From NCBI RefSeq assembly GCF_900101345.1, contig NZ_FMUX01000024.1, forward strand, positions 24,615 through 88,614: a stretch of DNA of 64,000 bases. The letters are read 5' to 3'. The stretch comes from Desulfoluna spongiiphila. Lineage in GTDB: Bacteria; Desulfobacterota; Desulfobacteria; Desulfobacterales; Desulfolunaceae. Both the position numbers and the translations under genes were made by a program. The first letter of the stretch is position 1; each line of letters opens with the position of its first letter. Positions 34,436-41,345 of this stretch are shown here, piece by piece. Below the pieces are notes generated by a model. The model saw only the letters and a list, made by a program, of their open reading frames with translations, did no database searches and was not told where the DNA came from.

Positions 34436-34845
34436 GACTCCTCCGTCACAAACAGATAATGGGTGGTCCCGTACACGCGGTCGCTGCCGTCCTGGAACAC
34501 CTCAAGACGAACCCGTTTCAGGCGCTTGGCCACCTCCTCAAACTCTTTGTGCTCCACCTTGGAAGGTGAAAGGCGCCACCGCCATCCCGGGTAATCCTCC
34601 CCGAAATCGCCCTCGTCCGAGGAGACCTCGGAGGTGTCACCCACCAGGGTGCTCTCTTTGAGTGTCGAAAGGAAGGCGGCCTGCTGCCTGAAACGCGCCT
34701 CACCGGAGGCGGCAACCGACTGCATGAAGAGGCTGTAGATGGCAAAAAAACCGATGGTGAGAATGGACACGGAGATCATGACCTCCAGCAGGGTAAACCC
34801 CTTCTGGCCACGTCCTGCATGCAACCTGTCAGAAACCGTTGTCAT
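34432..34845 (-). CDS. gspI: Type II secretion minor pseudopilin GspI
   Basis: A 137-aa GspI. From the ATG at 34845 the leader TTVSDRLHAGRGQK precedes GFTLLEVMISVSILTIGFFA (prepilin peptidase site before F, Glu at +5). An in-frame upstream extension to 35016 gives Cys/Arg-rich sequence unlike any pseudopilin, so it was rejected. The C-terminal part KRLKRVRLEVFQDGSDRVYG is a typical GspI strand pair. It overlaps gspH by 17 bp and gspJ by 4 bp. It acts in the tip complex. Confidence 0.88.
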   Translation of the reverse strand: MTTVSDRLHAGRGQKGFTLLEVMISVSILTIGFFAIYSLFMQSVAASGEARFRQQAAFLSTLKESTLVGDTSEVSSDEGDFGEDYPGWRWRLSPSKVEHKEFEEVAKRLKRVRLEVFQDGSDRVYGTTHYLFVTEES

Positions 34846-35410
34846 GGTCCTCCACAATCTCCACCTTGGAGAGAAAGGGCTCGATGAGCAACCGCAGGGT
34901 ACGCCCGTCGCGCACCAGGAGAATCTCCGCCCCGTCCGAGTATCCTTTGGGGTAAAATCGCAGCATCGCCTCCGAGGACCGCTTGCCGTTGTCCCCCGGA
35001 AACCCGGGCAACTCAACGGTCATGTCGTCGGGAAGGGTGAGCCCGCTTTTCCGTGCCTCGGCCGCGGCCTTTTCGTCCATGGCGGCCTCGGCCACCCAGA
35101 TCTCCCCGGCATCCGTTGCGATATGAAGGCGGTACTCTTTGTGGTCTGCAAGGGCACGCTGCTTCAGATCCTGGACCGTTGAGGCGATGAGGCGTGCCAC
35201 TTTTTTAGAAGGATCGGTAAAAATATAGGATTCCAGACTGGGAAGGGAGAAGAAGAAGAGGAGAGACAAGATGGTCATAACCACCACCAGCTCCAGAAAA
35301 GTAAACCCGGCCTCGGCCCGTCCCCGGGGAATCCCCGGTGCGGTGCCGCCCTCCCGCCTTTCGCACGGTTCGGTCCCGACGTGGACATTGCACATCGTTT
35401 TCACCCCCAT
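34829..35410 (-). CDS. gspH: Type II secretion minor pseudopilin GspH
   Basis: A GspH-type pseudopilin of about 193 aa. The prepilin motif AGFTFLELVVVMTILSLLFF (in RGRAEAGFTFLE) is preceded by a long leader. The body VARLIASTVQDLKQRALADH and LRFYPKGYSDGAEILL matches the GspH/FimT fold. The start is uncertain between ATG 35410 and ATG 35395; the second has GGGGGTG a few bases upstream. Upstream in-frame sequence lies within gspG in another frame and is not coding. GspH connects the tip complex to the GspG shaft. It overlaps gspI by 17 bp. Confidence 0.83.
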   Translation of the reverse strand: MGVKTMCNVHVGTEPCERREGGTAPGIPRGRAEAGFTFLELVVVMTILSLLFFFSLPSLESYIFTDPSKKVARLIASTVQDLKQRALADHKEYRLHIATDAGEIWVAEAAMDEKAAAEARKSGLTLPDDMTVELPGFPGDNGKRSSEAMLRFYPKGYSDGAEILLVRDGRTLRLLIEPFLSKVEIVEDHDNGF

Positions 35411-35435
35411 CGACGCATGGCGCACCCGCGATGGG

Positions 35436-35885
35436 CTAGTCGATATCCCAGTTGTTGATATCCTTGGCGGTTCCTTCACCGCCCGGAAGGCCGTCGCCCC
35501 CGTTGGAGGAGAGATCCACGTCCCCGTTGGAGCCCGGGGAGACATAGATGTACTCGTTGCCCCAGGGGTCTTTGGAAATCTTTCGTTTGGTGAGATAGCC
35601 GCCGTCGGGCCACTTGCCCATGTTGCCCGAGGCGGGCTTTTCAACCAGGGCCTGCAGGCCCTGTTCGGTGGTGGGGTACGAGCCGTTGTCCAGCTTGTAC
35701 ATATCCAGGGCGGTTTCAAAGCTGCGGATATCGGCCTGGGCTTTGACAATCTTGGCGTCATCGGTCTTGCCGATGATCCTGGGCGCCACATAGGTGGCGA
35801 GGAGTCCGAGAATAAAAATAACCACGATCATTTCGATCAATGTAAACCCGTCTTCGGAAGAAGATCCGGAAGTCTGTTGCAGCAT
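35436..35885 (-). CDS. gspG: Type II secretion major pseudopilin GspG
   Basis: A 149-aa GspG. Leader MLQQTSGSSSED precedes GFTLIEMIVVIFILGLLATY (cleavage before F, Glu at +5). The globular part has ADIRSFETALDMYKLDNGSY, PTTEQGLQALVEKP and the C-terminal KDPWGNEYIYVSPGSNGDVD calcium-loop region characteristic of the major pseudopilin. The ATG at 35885 has GAGGGA upstream; a start at 35933 would give an oversized leader. It is first in the minus-strand gsp operon, consistent with highest expression of the major subunit. Confidence 0.92.
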   Translation of the reverse strand: MLQQTSGSSSEDGFTLIEMIVVIFILGLLATYVAPRIIGKTDDAKIVKAQADIRSFETALDMYKLDNGSYPTTEQGLQALVEKPASGNMGKWPDGGYLTKRKISKDPWGNEYIYVSPGSNGDVDLSSNGGDGLPGGEGTAKDINNWDID

Positions 35886-35919
35886 AAGTCCCTCTCGTCC
35901 GTTCAGCGCCTGCCGGCGC

Positions 35920-35946
35920 ATCGTATTTTTCACTGTCGTCCGTCAA
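35920..35946 (-). promoter_or_regulatory. Possible sigma-70 type promoter of the gsp operon
   Basis: On the minus strand TTGACG (35946-35941) and TACGAT (35925-35920) are separated by 15 bp, ending 34 bp before the gspG start. The -35 is a 5/6 match and the -10 a 4/6 match, and the spacer is short, so this is a tentative call based on motif and position only. Confidence 0.3.
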
Positions 35947-36112
35947 AAAATCAGGGTGAGCCCACAAAAAATACCGGCGTCGCGCCCGTTCGTTCCGTCC
36001 ACCTTAGGGGGGTATACCTTCATAAGACAAGTCATATCGGGTGTGCCATGCAAGCGACCGCAGGATCGTTTTTGCGAAGTCATCTCAAAAAAATGTCCCG
36101 GCTCCCAACCGT

Positions 36113-36128
36113 TATGTATCCATACATA
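36113..36128. promoter_or_regulatory. Near-perfect palindrome TATGTATCCATACATA
   Basis: Arms TATGTAT and ATACATA around CC, in the 677-bp gap between the divergent gspG and flgF genes. AT-rich palindromes of this size can be operators. No gene is seen in 35886-36562; a short ORF at 36181 has an SD directly abutting its ATG and is not convincing. Confidence 0.35.
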
Positions 36129-36511
36129 TTCATAGAAGCCTCCATCTAATTATAAGAATTCTGGCCAAAATTCAAGGAGAATGCCACGATCGCAGGGCTG
36201 TCGCAGCTTTCTTTGACCGCACCGACGAAAAAATACCGCGACGCCCCGGGCGCCTCCCGTTCTGCCCGTCACTGCTTTTTCGCCCGCCCAAGGGGGAAAT
36301 ATTTTCCCTCGGCACGGCCCGCACCGCCCATCCCGTCACAGGGTCGTCACCTCCGGGAATTCCGGCGTCGGCATCCCGACGCAACCGGTATTAATTGCCC
36401 ACGCAGGCCCCGAGGGCACCGCAGCCCCAAAAATATCTACGGGACACACCCCCTTGTTATTCAAGAAAAAACCATCCCACAGACCCCATCGCCCCTGCCA
36501 TTTTGCCACAC

Positions 36512-36527
36512 TGGCATCCATCTTGCT
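36512..36527 (+). promoter_or_regulatory. Sigma-54 (RpoN) promoter for flgF
   Basis: TGGCATCCATCTTGCT has GG and GC at the exact -24/-12 spacing (consensus TGGCAC-N5-TTGC, one mismatch). The predicted start at about 36539 lies 24 bp before the flgF ATG. Sigma-54 control of rod and hook genes is well known in flagellated proteobacteria. Confidence 0.75.
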
Positions 36528-36562
36528 TTGTATTCTCCCAGCAACTGACCAAGGAGAGACAC

Positions 36563-37240
36563 ATGCTGTTTGAGATGACACGATCCGCACAGGCGGGCCT
36601 CAGAAAAGAGAGACAACACGAGCTGATTTCGAACCACCTGGCCAACGCCAACACCACGGGGTTCAAAAAGGACATCCTCTCTTTTGACCGGACCTTGAAC
36701 CCCATCCTCACCACGGATTACAGCCAGGGCAACCTCATGGAAACGGGGAACACCCTGGACCTGGCCATCGAAGGGGACGGTTTTTTCAAGATCAACACCC
36801 CCTCGGGCACACGGTACACACGGGACGGTAACTTCACCGTGGACGCCATCGGGCGCATGGTGACCCAGGACGGCCATCCCGTCATGGGAAAAAACGGGGC
36901 CGTCACCCTCACCGGCGACGACATCTCCTTTGGGGAACGGGGCGAGGTGATCATGGACTCCATGGTCTTCGACAGCCTGGACCTGGTCACCGCAAGCGAC
37001 ATGCGGGCCTTCATCAAGGAAGGGGGAAACCTCTTCACCCTGGACCCCGAAAAAGGAGCCGAGATCCCGGCCTACGAGGCCAGGCTTCACCAGGGGGCCT
37101 TGGAGGGTTCCAACATCTCCACCGTCACCGAGATGACCCACCTCATCGATGCCCAGCGCATGTTTGAGTCGTCGGGGAAGGTGATGCGAACAAGCGATGA
37201 AACAGACGCACGAGCCAATCAGATGGGACGCCCGGCATAG
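36563..37240 (+). CDS. flgF: Flagellar proximal rod protein FlgF
   Basis: A 225-aa rod protein of the FlgF/FlgG family. The N-terminal rod signature RKERQHELISNHLANANTTG and GFKKDILSF, the central LDLAIEGDGFFKINTPSGTR and YTRDGNFTVD, and the C-terminal ALEGSNISTVTEMTHLIDAQ followed by RMFESSGKVMRTSDE are all present. FlgF builds part of the proximal rod through the inner periplasm. The start at 36563 has AAGGAGAG upstream and a sigma-54 site before it. It is shorter than flgG and lies first, so FlgF is preferred over FlgG. Confidence 0.88.
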   Translation: MLFEMTRSAQAGLRKERQHELISNHLANANTTGFKKDILSFDRTLNPILTTDYSQGNLMETGNTLDLAIEGDGFFKINTPSGTRYTRDGNFTVDAIGRMVTQDGHPVMGKNGAVTLTGDDISFGERGEVIMDSMVFDSLDLVTASDMRAFIKEGGNLFTLDPEKGAEIPAYEARLHQGALEGSNISTVTEMTHLIDAQRMFESSGKVMRTSDETDARANQMGRPA

Positions 37241-37312
37241 ACGACAGTCCGTCCGGGCTAAGGGCATAAAGACAGACACCACGTACCAACCAGCAGCAAG
37301 GGAGCAGACATC

Positions 37313-38095
37313 ATGATGAGAGGACTCTGGACAGCAGCATCAGGCATGGGCGCTCAGCAGATGCACATCGACACCGTCTCCAACAACCTGGCAAACGCCA
37401 ACACCACGGGCTTTAAAAAAAGCCGGGCCAATTTTCAGGACCTCATGTACCAGACCCAGCTCATCGCAGGGGCCCCCACCCCCTCCGGCGGTCAGGTCCC
37501 CACGGGCATCCAGGTAGGTATGGGCGTCAAGCCCTCCAGCGTCCAGAAGGTCTTTACCCAAGGGGACTACGTCCACACCGGCAACGATCTGGACATGGCC
37601 ATCGAAGGGGACGGATTTTTCAAGGTTCTCCACGGAGAGCAGGAAGTCTTTACCCGGGCAGGCAATTTCACCCTGGACAGCGAAGGCTTCATCACCAGCC
37701 CTGCAGGGGACCGCCTCCAGCCCGAGATCGCCATTCCCTCGGACACCGTGCTGGTCACGGTCACCGCCGACGGCACCCTCACCGCCCACGGCCAGGAGGA
37801 CACCATCCTCATGACCGCCCAGATTCCCCTTTACAACTTTGCCAACCCGGCGGGCCTTTTTGCCATGGGCGGCAACCTGCTGCGCCCCACCGAAGGCTCC
37901 GGTGAGCCCATTGAGGGTATCGCAAGCGCCGACGGCTTCGGGTCCCTCACCAACCAGTCCCTTGAGATGTCCAACGTGAACATCGTCGATGAAATGGTGG
38001 CCATGATCGTGGGCCAGCGCGCCTACGAAGCCAACTCAAAGGCCCTGCAGACCGGCGACCGCATGATGGAAACCGCCAACAACCTCAAGCGGTAA
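37313..38095 (+). CDS. flgG: Flagellar distal rod protein FlgG
   Basis: A 260-aa FlgG, the distal rod subunit. It opens MMRGLWTAASGMGAQQMHID and NNLANANTTGFKKSRANFQD, and has the FlgG-specific segment LIAGAPTPSGGQVPTGIQVG (absent from FlgF). The central part is DLDMAIEGDGFFKVLHGEQE. It ends with LEMSNVNIVDEMVAMIVGQR and AYEANSKALQTGDRMMETAN. It follows flgF by 72 bp. Length is canonical. Start ATG 37313 (an adjacent ATG at 37316 is equivalent). Confidence 0.95.
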   Translation: MMRGLWTAASGMGAQQMHIDTVSNNLANANTTGFKKSRANFQDLMYQTQLIAGAPTPSGGQVPTGIQVGMGVKPSSVQKVFTQGDYVHTGNDLDMAIEGDGFFKVLHGEQEVFTRAGNFTLDSEGFITSPAGDRLQPEIAIPSDTVLVTVTADGTLTAHGQEDTILMTAQIPLYNFANPAGLFAMGGNLLRPTEGSGEPIEGIASADGFGSLTNQSLEMSNVNIVDEMVAMIVGQRAYEANSKALQTGDRMMETANNLKR

Positions 38096-38110
38096 GGACA
38101 CGGCCCCATC

Positions 38111-39094
38111 GTGATGCCCTTTTCCCATACCCGACCCATGATCCGCAGGAACCCCATGCCCTGGTGCCTGCTGCTCATGGGCCTGCTGCTCCTTCTCCCG
38201 GCGGCCTCCGGTGCGCAAAGCGCCCCGGCCGTGCGCCCCCGGGTGGAGGTCACGGGCTCTGCCGTCAGGGTCTCCGACCTGTTCGCCGGGCCCCTTCCCG
38301 CAGCCTTGAAGCGGCACGGGGACACCACCGTCTTCAACGCCCCCATGCCCGGCAAAGAACGCTTCGTCCCCGGCGCCTTTCTGGCCCGGAAGCTCTCCCT
38401 CCTTGCCGGGGCCAAAGCCCTTGAGATCACGGCTCCGAACCGTGTCTGCCTTGTCAGGAAAGGCCAGCGCCTCAGCGACAAGCGCCTTCTCCCCTTTCTG
38501 GAGGCGATGGCCCGAACCACCTGGAAGGGTTCCGTTGCCGTCTCAGAGCTCCGTGTAACGGGACGACGCACCCTTCCCCTGGGGTCCCTTGCCCTCACCC
38601 CCGATACAAAACGAGCGCGCGTCCGCAAAAACCGCATTGAGCTGCCCGTTGCCGTTTCGGTTAACGGGACATCCATGGGCCGGCTCACCCTCTCCGGGGA
38701 GGCGCACATCATGAAAAACGTGGTGGTGGCATCCGTCTCCATACCGAAGGGGGAAACCCTTTCCGCCGACCAGATCACCCTGGCCTCACGCCCTGTCTCC
38801 CCTTCCGGGACAGACATCCTCACGGACCCGGCCCTGGCCGTGGGACGAGAAGCCACCCGGCCCATCGCCTCCGGCACCGAGCTCACCAGCCGGCTCGTGA
38901 AAGCCCCGCCCCTTGTCAAGCGAGGCGACGGTGTCCGCATCCGCTACACCCAGGGGGGCCTTCTCATCACCGCCACGGGCATCGCCCGGGAGACCGGCGG
39001 CCTGGGGGATTTCATCAAAGTCAAAAACAGCCGCTCCGGAAAAGGCATCACCTGCCGCGTCATCGGCCAGTGCCGCGTGGAGCCGTTTTTATAA
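38111..39094 (+). CDS. flgA: Flagellar P-ring formation chaperone FlgA
   Basis: A 327-aa FlgA with a signal peptide near residues 18-38 (WCLLLMGLLLLLPAASG). The SAF-domain part lies at about residues 205-270 (VVVASVSIPKGETLSADQIT and LAVGREATRPIASGTELTSR, then LVKAPPLVKRGDGVRIRYTQ), and the end ITATGIARETGGLGDFIKVK and RVIGQCRVE is characteristic. FlgA is a periplasmic chaperone for FlgI. The start is ambiguous among GTG 38111, ATG 38114 and ATG 38138. It is 15 bp downstream of flgG and 40 bp upstream of flgI; flgH, often found between, is absent. Confidence 0.88.
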   Translation: MMPFSHTRPMIRRNPMPWCLLLMGLLLLLPAASGAQSAPAVRPRVEVTGSAVRVSDLFAGPLPAALKRHGDTTVFNAPMPGKERFVPGAFLARKLSLLAGAKALEITAPNRVCLVRKGQRLSDKRLLPFLEAMARTTWKGSVAVSELRVTGRRTLPLGSLALTPDTKRARVRKNRIELPVAVSVNGTSMGRLTLSGEAHIMKNVVVASVSIPKGETLSADQITLASRPVSPSGTDILTDPALAVGREATRPIASGTELTSRLVKAPPLVKRGDGVRIRYTQGGLLITATGIARETGGLGDFIKVKNSRSGKGITCRVIGQCRVEPFL

Positions 39095-39134
39095 TGCCGC
39101 ACCCATTCACCCTTAGCCCGGACCAACGAGAGTC

Positions 39135-40232
39135 ATGAAAAAATACCTGCTGACATACCCCGCCGTCTTCACCGCCCTTTTGCTCCTGGCCCTGCCTTTA
39201 CCGGCCCGTGCAGAGCGCCTGAAGGACATAGCCGCCATCCAGGGAGCCGCCCCCCTTCATCTGACGGGATACGGCATCGTGGTGGGCCTTGCCGGTACCG
39301 GCGACAAAAAAGGGGCCGACTTTACCCAGGAGTCCCTGGCCAACATGATGACCCGCATGGGGGTAAAGGTGGACAAAGACGCCCTGAAGCTGAGCAACGC
39401 CGCAGCCGTCATGGTCACGGCCTCCCTGCCGCCCTTTGCTCGGAAAGGCACACGCCTCGACATCACCGTCTCCTCCATCGGCAACGCCAAGAGCCTGGGC
39501 GGCGGCACCCTTTTGACCACGGCCCTTCGCAGCGTGGACGGTGAAACCCGGGCCCTGGCCCAGGGGGCCATCGCCATCGGCGGGGCCGGCACGGCCAAGG
39601 CCAAAAAGAACCACCTCCTGGTGGGTCGCATCGCCAACGGCGCCAGCGTGGAGCGGGAACGCGACACCGGATTTTCCCGCAAGCACCGCCTGATCCTGAA
39701 CCTGAACAACCCCGATTTTACCACCAGCAGCCGGGTGGCCCTTAAAATCAACGACACCTTTGGTAAGAACACGGCCCGCACCCTGGACTCCGGGGCGGTG
39801 CAGCTCACCATGCCCTCCTACATGCAGGGGCGCGTCACCGAGTTCATCGCCAAAATCGAAAACCTCACCGTCACACCGGACACCCCGGCCCGCATCGTGG
39901 TCAACGAGAAGACCGGTACCGTCATCATCGGCGAAAACGTCCGCATCGGCACCGTGGCCCTGGCCCACGGCAACCTCACCCTCACCGTGACGGAGACAAA
40001 AAACGTCTCCCAGCCCAACGCCCTGGCCCCAGGCGACACCGTGGTCACCAAGGAAAAAAGTACCGACATGACCGAAGACGAGGCCCAGGTGATGCTCATG
40101 CCCAAGGGCACCACCATCCAGGAGCTGGTCAATGCCCTGAACGCCATCGGTGTCAGCCCCCGGGACATGATCAGTATCTTCCAGAGCATCAAGGCCGCAG
40201 GCGCCCTGCAGGCCGAGCTCGTGGTCATATAA
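39135..40232 (+). CDS. flgI: Flagellar P-ring protein FlgI
   Basis: A 365-aa FlgI. Signal peptide residues about 1-26. The mature start AERLKDIAAIQGAAPLHLTG and YGIVVGLAGTGDKKGADFTQ is the family signature. Further blocks include LDITVSSIGNAKSLGGGTLL, NNPDFTTSSRVALKIND, and the C-terminal LVNALNAIGVSPRDMISIFQ followed by IKAAGALQAELVVI. FlgI forms the P ring around the rod in the peptidoglycan layer. Length is normal. It lies between flgA and flgJ in one transcriptional run. Confidence 0.95.
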   Translation: MKKYLLTYPAVFTALLLLALPLPARAERLKDIAAIQGAAPLHLTGYGIVVGLAGTGDKKGADFTQESLANMMTRMGVKVDKDALKLSNAAAVMVTASLPPFARKGTRLDITVSSIGNAKSLGGGTLLTTALRSVDGETRALAQGAIAIGGAGTAKAKKNHLLVGRIANGASVERERDTGFSRKHRLILNLNNPDFTTSSRVALKINDTFGKNTARTLDSGAVQLTMPSYMQGRVTEFIAKIENLTVTPDTPARIVVNEKTGTVIIGENVRIGTVALAHGNLTLTVTETKNVSQPNALAPGDTVVTKEKSTDMTEDEAQVMLMPKGTTIQELVNALNAIGVSPRDMISIFQSIKAAGALQAELVVI

Positions 40233-40242
40233 AGGAGACACC

Positions 40243-40665
40243 ATGCCCGTTTCATCCCTTACGGCTCGCACCGCCCCGAAGGTGGACACCCCGCCCGCCA
40301 ACCCTGAAAAGAAAAAGCTCAAAGAGGCGTGCCAGAACTTTGAAGCCATCTTCGTGGGCCAGATGCTCAAGGAGATGCGCCCCCAGGGGGACGACCCCGT
40401 CTTCGGGGGAAGCCACGCACGCAAAATATACGAGTCCATGCAGGACGAACAGATGGCCCAGCACCTCACCAGCAAGCGGAGCCCCCTGGGCGTGGGGGAG
40501 CTCCTCTACCGACAGCTGGCGGAAAAGGTCGATGCCACGGCAAAGAGCGCCGAAACAGCCCCCCGCTTGGGAGGCAAGCGCAGCGCCGAGCAAGGGGCTC
40601 TGGATTCCGCGTTCAAGGCTACGCCCCTGCCCTCCGGGGTGCCCCCGGTCCAAAACGACTGGTAA
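40243..40665 (+). CDS. flgJ: FlgJ-like rod-binding protein (no muramidase domain)
   Basis: A 140-aa protein with only the rod-binding half of FlgJ (residues about 25-90): EACQNFEAIFVGQMLKEMRP, GGSHARKIYESMQDEQMAQH and SPLGVGELLYRQL. The C-terminal glucosaminidase domain of enterobacterial FlgJ is absent, as is normal in delta-proteobacteria, where a separate enzyme opens the wall. The last 40 residues are low-complexity. It follows flgI by 10 bp with an AAGGAG-type SD. It is a cap or scaffold for rod assembly. Confidence 0.85.
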   Translation: MPVSSLTARTAPKVDTPPANPEKKKLKEACQNFEAIFVGQMLKEMRPQGDDPVFGGSHARKIYESMQDEQMAQHLTSKRSPLGVGELLYRQLAEKVDATAKSAETAPRLGGKRSAEQGALDSAFKATPLPSGVPPVQNDW

Positions 40666-40701
40666 GGGGAACCCGCCAGGATGCCTGAAAAGCATTGAAA
40701 C

Positions 40702-40717
40702 TGGCACAGAACATGCA
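40702..40717 (+). promoter_or_regulatory. Sigma-54 (RpoN) promoter for flgN-flgK
   Basis: TGGCACAGAACATGCA fits the -24/-12 consensus with exact spacing between GG and GC. It lies in the gap after flgJ, with a predicted start near 40729 and flgN at 40858, leaving a leader of about 130 nt that contains a hairpin. Confidence 0.72.
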
Positions 40718-40740
40718 ATTTCAATAACAGCAAGGCCGCA

Positions 40741-40761
40741 GGTGGGAAAATGTTTCCCACC
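40741..40761 (+). promoter_or_regulatory. Perfect 9-bp hairpin in the flgN leader
   Basis: GGTGGGAAA and TTTCCCACC flank ATG. A second, outer pair of segments, AAGGCCG (about 40732) and CGGCCTT (about 40787), could close a larger stem around it. No T-run follows, so this is more likely a leader structure than a terminator. Confidence 0.45.
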
Positions 40762-40857
40762 CGGCGGCTCCCAACAGAGCAGACACGGCCTTGATACAGG
40801 CCGTACCGAACCGGGTTTACGTTAGAATGCACCACCATCTGAGTCACGGGGGAAATT

Positions 40858-41343
40858 ATGGCAGCACACTCCATCATTGACCTGCTTGAAAAAAAAGAGG
40901 CCCTGTACACCGAGCTCCTCGCCATCGTGGACGAAGAGAGCCAAAGCCTCTCTACCATAGCCCTGGATCGCCTCTGGGCGTTCACCGAAGAGAAGAGCCG
41001 CCTCTCCGTGGAGATTGATGCCTTACGGGATGAAATCCTCCAGCTGGCCTCCGCCCGCCTGGGAATCCAGACGGGCAGCGTGCCCATGCACCTTCGCGAG
41101 CTCCCCCGGCTCTTTTCCGAACACGAGCCCATGATCGCCCGTTCCGTGGAGTCCATTATCTTTGTGAAAGGGAAAATCCGTAAAATTGCCGAGTCCAGCG
41201 TCTCCTTTGTAGAGAACTACCTGGAGACCGTGGAAGAGATCATCCATATGCTGACCTCCTCCACCTCCGACACCAAGATCTACGGCATGGACCGCCACCT
41301 CATGGAGCCCGGCGGCTCCCTGCTCATCCACGGGGAGGCCTGA
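40858..41343 (+). CDS. flgN: FlgN-family flagellar export chaperone
   Basis: A 161-aa helical, acidic protein of the FlgN type, the export chaperone for the hook-associated proteins FlgK and FlgL. The pattern is an N-terminal coiled segment (IDLLEKKEALYTELLAIVDE, ALDRLWAFTEEKSRLSVEID) and a C-terminal amphipathic part (IRKIAESSVSFVENYLETVE). It lies 2 bp before flgK, its presumed client, and behind a sigma-54 site. FlgN sequences diverge widely; the call rests mostly on length, helical profile and position. Confidence 0.8.
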   Translation: MAAHSIIDLLEKKEALYTELLAIVDEESQSLSTIALDRLWAFTEEKSRLSVEIDALRDEILQLASARLGIQTGSVPMHLRELPRLFSEHEPMIARSVESIIFVKGKIRKIAESSVSFVENYLETVEEIIHMLTSSTSDTKIYGMDRHLMEPGGSLLIHGEA

Positions 41344-41345
41344 CC

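Noticed and set aside
36181..36216. 11-codon leader peptide ORF between gspG and flgF
   Set aside because: The AAGGAGA sequence abuts the ATG with no spacer, and nothing else supports translation.
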